Shown: one piece after another, positions 45,403 to 48,001 of the stretch
Numbering within the stretch: the first letter of the stretch is position 1
Layout: each line of letters begins with the position of its first letter
NCBI GenBank assembly: GCA_022777205.1
Contig: JALFGP010000095.1
Location: 1-48,001, forward strand
Direction: 5' to 3'
Origin: Rikenellaceae bacterium
GTDB lineage: Bacteria; Bacteroidota; Bacteroidia; Bacteroidales; UBA932
Length of the DNA stretch: 48,001 nt
Notes under the pieces: model-generated
The model's input: the letters and a program-made list of their open reading frames with translations, nothing else
What the model was told of the DNA's origin: nothing
Databases searched by the model: none
Made by a program: the position numbers and the translations under genes

Positions 45403-45472
45403 TTACATCAAGACAGCAAGGGTAAGAATTTTTTGCGTATATTTGTGCACTTATCCATTCATTAAGAAAAAA
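45403..45472 (+). repeat. 70-bp direct repeat, right copy, before the DUF4199 gene
   Basis: 65 of 70 positions match 27901-27970. The minus-strand thrS-type box of the left copy has decayed here (TACCCTTG), whereas the plus-strand TATATTTG box (45438-45445) is kept in front of the DUF4199 gene, whose ATG begins at the last base of the repeat. Confidence 0.9.
45438..45445 (+). promoter_or_regulatory. Putative -7 box (TATATTTG) of the DUF4199-GT2 operon
   Basis: Exact TAnnTTTG match 26 nt before the ATG, conserved with the left repeat copy. No clear -33 TTG. Confidence 0.5.
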
Positions 45473-46104
45473 TGAAAGAGACTGTCTCCAAAAAAGCCAT
45501 ATTGAATTTGGCATCCATTGCCGGCTTGGCGCTAGGTGCCGTGTCTTCTGCCCACCTGTTGATAACCGAGAACATTTCCGCCTGGATTCCGTCAACGGCT
45601 GTTGTGTCCATCCTGAATATGCTGCTGTGGATTGCGAAATTCTTGGGCTGTATCTATCTGATGAGGTATTTTATGCTGAAATTGACAAGGGAATATGAGC
45701 AGGTGAACAATCTGCACACGATGAGATTGGGTATGTGGGCAGCATCTTTTTCGGCTCTTGTCTATGCGACGGTAAGTCTTGCAGACCTTATGTTCATCAA
45801 GCCGGATTCACTGGATGAAGCCTACAATATGGCGATGTCTCTGTATTCCAACAATTTGGATTCCAACACCTTGAAGACAATGGAAGAAGTCAGGGAAAGC
45901 CTTCCGATGATAACATTCTTCTCAAATCTTATTTACTGCATCATCTATGGGGTGCTGCTTTCTGCCATTCTCTCGAGAGGCATTCCGAGGATGGACCCTT
46001 TTGCAGCTTTCCGAAAGCATATTGAGGCTGAACATATTGAAGATCAGGAAGCCGTGGTGGAAGATGCTGATGATGCGGACGAAGAGGAAGTTGATGAACA
46101 ATAA
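45472..46104 (+). CDS. DUF4199 membrane protein
   Basis: 210 aa. Four predicted hydrophobic segments (about 15-32, 41-66, 85-105, 145-165) and a highly acidic C-terminus (VVEDADDADEEEVDEQ). DUF4199 proteins are Bacteroidota membrane proteins of unknown function often encoded directly before a GT2 glycosyltransferase, as here (10-nt gap). The charged tail presumably lies in the cytoplasm. It is the gene that should originally have faced thrS across the promoter region now duplicated at the PUL ends. Confidence 0.78.
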   Translation: MKETVSKKAILNLASIAGLALGAVSSAHLLITENISAWIPSTAVVSILNMLLWIAKFLGCIYLMRYFMLKLTREYEQVNNLHTMRLGMWAASFSALVYATVSLADLMFIKPDSLDEAYNMAMSLYSNNLDSNTLKTMEEVRESLPMITFFSNLIYCIIYGVLLSAILSRGIPRMDPFAAFRKHIEAEHIEDQEAVVEDADDADEEEVDEQ

Positions 46105-46114
46105 TTGACTAACT

Positions 46115-47077
46115 ATGGAATATTCAAAGGATTTGTCCATTGTCATATCTCTTTACAACGAAGAAGACTCTCTTGAAGAACTGGTCCGCTGGATCCATTC
46201 ATCCCTGGACAACAGCGGATTGAGCTTTGAAATAATAATGACTGACGACGGGAGTACGGATGGTTCCTGGAAAGTCATCTCACGCTTGGCTTCGGAGGAC
46301 AAATGCATCAGAGGGATATCGTTCAGAAGGAATTACGGGAAATCTGCCGCATTGTTTTGCGGATTCAGAGCAGCTGAAGGACGGGTGGTTGTGACTATGG
46401 ATGCAGACCTGCAGGACTCACCTGAAGAGATACCTGAGATGTACAGAATGGTGGTTGAAGACGGCTGGGATATTGTGTCCGGGTGGAAACAGCATCGTCA
46501 GGACAATAAGCTCACGAAAAATTTGCCCTCAAAACTGTACAATGCAACGGCGAGAAAAATTACCGGACTGAAACTGCACGATATGAACTGTGGTCTCAAG
46601 GCATATAAGAATGAAGTTGTAAAGAGCATTGAGGTCTATGGTGAAATGCACCGTTATATCCCTTACCTTGCCAAAAACGCCGGCTACTGCAGAATCACAG
46701 AAAAGCCTGTACACCACCAGAAAAGAAAATACGGAAAGAGCAAGTTCGGAGTCAACAGGTTCGTGAACGGTTTCCTGGACCTTCTGTCGCTGTGGTTCCT
46801 GAGCACCTTCGGCAAGAAGCCTATGCACTTTTTCGGTTTCACAGGACTTGTGACTTTCTTCCTTGGAGGAGTAATAACCCTGTGGGTGATAATTGAGAAA
46901 CTTATCCAGCAGGCACATTACCAGGTGTTCAGACCCGTCACCGAACAGCCTCTGTTCTACCTTGCACTGGTTTGCCTGATTCTCGGTGCCCAGATGTTCC
47001 TGACCGGCTTCCTCGGCGAGATGATTTCCCGCAGCAACTCAGACCGCAACAGCTACAACATCCGCGAGGAAATCTGA
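46115..47077 (+). CDS. GT2 family glycosyltransferase with C-terminal membrane helices (polyprenyl-phosphate hexose synthase type)
   Basis: 320 aa. GT-A fold motifs: IVISLYNEED (9-18), DDGSTDG (44-50), and the catalytic DAD (96-98) in VTMDADLQDSPEE. Two C-terminal transmembrane helices (about 240-265 and 275-305) resemble those of ArnC/GtrB/DPM1-like enzymes that transfer sugar from nucleotide donors to undecaprenyl phosphate. The donor sugar is unknown. It follows the DUF4199 gene and is convergent with the phosphatase gene, with 19 bp between the ends. Confidence 0.92.
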   Translation: MEYSKDLSIVISLYNEEDSLEELVRWIHSSLDNSGLSFEIIMTDDGSTDGSWKVISRLASEDKCIRGISFRRNYGKSAALFCGFRAAEGRVVVTMDADLQDSPEEIPEMYRMVVEDGWDIVSGWKQHRQDNKLTKNLPSKLYNATARKITGLKLHDMNCGLKAYKNEVVKSIEVYGEMHRYIPYLAKNAGYCRITEKPVHHQKRKYGKSKFGVNRFVNGFLDLLSLWFLSTFGKKPMHFFGFTGLVTFFLGGVITLWVIIEKLIQQAHYQVFRPVTEQPLFYLALVCLILGAQMFLTGFLGEMISRSNSDRNSYNIREEI

Positions 47078-47096
47078 ACTGCCCAGATTGCAACCA

Positions 47097-47645
47097 TCAA
47101 CAATGATGAGACTTGCGAGATTTGAGTAATGCATATAAAAGAGCCCGGCATCCGCGGAAAATATCAGAATAAGCCTTCTCAAAATTGCCTGTATACCAAG
47201 GATCTGCCACATCTGGGACTTCATCAGGATTTGTGACAGTTTCGTAACCTGCAACTTCATCTTGCTCCATAACTGTATATTCCAGCAATTTGTGCACTTT
47301 GCTGCAGTCCCCGGTTATCCTTTGGATCAAACGCATATTTGAAGAATCCATCACGATTACGAGATCAGCATCATCGTACTCCTGTCTGGTTATCCTGTGA
47401 GCCCGGTGCCTCCCGAACGGAATTGAATGTCTTGAGAGTGTGTCAGCCGCATAAGGGTAAATCCCGTTGCCTTCCTCCTCATAAGAAACCGCTGCAGAGC
47501 TGATTTCAAAGTCATCCTCGAGTCCCATTTCCGTAGCCAGATGCCTGAATATGAACTCCGCCATCGGAGACCTGCAAATATTACCGTGGCAGATGAATAT
47601 CACATTATATTTCTTATTGGTACTCAAATTATTATAATTGTCCAT
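47097..47645 (-). CDS. Low-molecular-weight protein tyrosine phosphatase
   Basis: 182 aa from ATG 47645; a longer in-frame start overlaps the promoter. The catalytic loop CHGNICRS (C19 to S26) follows the first strand (NVIFI), and the general-acid aspartate is in DVADPWY near the C-terminus. The family removes phosphate from tyrosine, often on exopolysaccharide kinases, or in this phylum may act on other phosphoesters. The size is slightly above the usual 150-160 aa because of an N-terminal tail and a short C-terminal extension. No kinase partner is in the window. Confidence 0.92.
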   Translation of the reverse strand: MDNYNNLSTNKKYNVIFICHGNICRSPMAEFIFRHLATEMGLEDDFEISSAAVSYEEEGNGIYPYAADTLSRHSIPFGRHRAHRITRQEYDDADLVIVMDSSNMRLIQRITGDCSKVHKLLEYTVMEQDEVAGYETVTNPDEVPDVADPWYTGNFEKAYSDIFRGCRALLYALLKSRKSHHC

Positions 47646-47690
47646 ATCATCTCGGTTTACCCTGATTATCAAAATTTTTCTATGCCACTG

Positions 47691-47698
47691 CAAAAATA
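47691..47698 (-). promoter_or_regulatory. Putative -7 box (TATTTTTG) of the phosphatase gene
   Basis: Exact TAnnTTTG match on the minus strand, 46 nt before the ATG. No clear -33 TTG. Confidence 0.45.
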
Positions 47699-47804
47699 GC
47701 TAAAGTTTTGCTGGTATCGCCTAGTAAACTTCACAGGCATCAGAAATAAAGAATTACCCATCAATGAAAAGACAAACATAACCACCCAAAAATCCCACCA
47801 CGTA

Positions 47805-47907
47805 CTCGCGCCCCAGCGCGACGGCGGGAGCCGTGTATTTGCCTATTTCATAGGCCATTACGGAAGGCGGAGCCGCAGGGTATAATAGGGGCAGAGCCCC
47901 AAGGCAT
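47805..47907 (-). repeat. Multi-hairpin dispersed repeat, copy B
   Basis: 103 nt that, read on the minus strand, match copy A (22341-22437) on both sides of a variable central hairpin. Here the hairpin is GCCTAT-GAA-ATAGGC instead of GTATTTGCC-TGC-GGCAAATAC. Outer hairpins (GGGGCTCTGCCCC, ACGGC/GCCGT) are conserved. Confidence 0.8.
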
Positions 47908-47912
47908 GGATT

Positions 47913-47941
47913 CGGATGCAAAGCAGCTTGCTTCGCATCCG
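47913..47941. repeat. 29-bp inverted repeat beside repeat copy B
   Basis: Arms CGGATGC/GCATCCG and AAGCA/TGCTT form one hairpin with single mismatches. Role unknown; it may be part of the same structured region. Confidence 0.6.
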
Positions 47942-47960
47942 GGTCGTCGCCGCTTTTTAA

Positions 47961-47992
47961 GAAAAAAGCCCGACCGCACAGCGGTCGAGCTT
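47961..47992 (-). terminator. Rho-independent terminator for a minus-strand gene beyond the window
   Basis: On the minus strand, AAGCTCGACCGC-TGT-GCGGTCGGGCTT (47992-47966) is followed by TTTTTTC. The 12-bp arms have one mismatch. It should end a transcript entering from the right of the window. Confidence 0.8.
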
Positions 47993-48001
47993 GCGTAAAA
48001 A

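Larger units (their letters stand above)
47646..48001. other. Gene-free end of window with promoter, dispersed repeat and terminator
   Basis: No ORF with family support is present. The stretch holds the phosphatase promoter box, an AT-rich spacer, repeat copy B, an inverted repeat and a terminator for an unseen minus-strand gene beyond the right edge. Confidence 0.7.

Noticed and set aside
1..48001. tRNA genes or CRISPR arrays
   Set aside because: No cloverleaf with conserved T-loop and no regularly spaced repeat array was seen on reading the intergenic regions.

Overview
The window is chromosomal DNA from a member of the Bacteroidota, most likely Bacteroidales and possibly an Alistipes/Rikenellaceae-type gut bacterium (family placement is a guess). 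The evidence is: SusC/SusD and FecI/FecR genes; a FimA/Mfa-type (type V) pilus operon; Bacteroidota-typical small proteins (DUF4199, DUF4295, DUF4296, DUF3575, DUF3868); many promoters of the Bacteroidota type (TTG, about 20 nt, TAnnTTTG); and almost no Shine-Dalgarno sequences. No tRNA, rRNA, CRISPR array, transposase or integrase gene was found.

Layout. 1-10.3 kb is core genome: a partial organophosphate-type MFS transporter, a CYTH protein, rsgA, a polyprenyl synthetase with a U32-type tRNA-modification protein, a membrane/periplasm operon (C-terminal protease, ResB- and CcsA-like System II cytochrome c maturation proteins, a three-haem cytochrome c peroxidase), then rdgB and recO. 10.3-16.2 kb is a minus-strand pilus operon: an HExxH lipoprotein, DUF3575, a DUF3868/OmpA-like protein, a FimA-like subunit and an Mfa2/FimB-like anchor. 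16.4-22.3 kb is ftsY, pheT, a DUF4296 lipoprotein, a radical SAM protein and deoC. 22.5-27.9 kb is a translation cluster: thrS, infC, rpmI, rplT, lepB, then rpmB, rpmG and DUF4295.

27.9-45.5 kb is an accessory polysaccharide utilisation locus (PUL), all on the plus strand: ECF sigma factor and FecR anti-sigma, an STN-containing SusC, SusD, two surface lipoproteins sharing a discoidin-like C-terminal module, a short frameshifted peptide ORF with a G10 tract, a GH43/GH117-like beta-propeller lipoprotein, a GH27 alpha-galactosidase, a fusion of GH97 with a nucleoside hydrolase, and a GH43 exo-beta-1,3-galactanase-like enzyme. The enzymes point to a beta-1,3-galactan with alpha-galactosyl (or beta-L-arabinopyranosyl) decorations, such as an arabinogalactan; this is inference. 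The PUL is bracketed by 70-bp direct repeats, 65/70 identical, that are two copies of the divergent promoter region expected between thrS and the DUF4199 gene. It therefore looks like a cassette inserted into that intergenic region.

45.5-48 kb returns to core genes (DUF4199 membrane protein, GT2 glycosyltransferase, low-molecular-weight tyrosine phosphatase) and ends in a roughly 100-nt multi-hairpin repeat, a second copy of which lies in opposite orientation at 22.3 kb.

The items most worth a second look are the PUL cassette with its duplicated promoter, the GH97-nucleoside hydrolase fusion, the G-tract peptide ORF, the putative AUC start with a strong Shine-Dalgarno on infC, the operon-encoded zinc-protease-like lipoprotein of the pilus locus, and the dispersed hairpin repeat.
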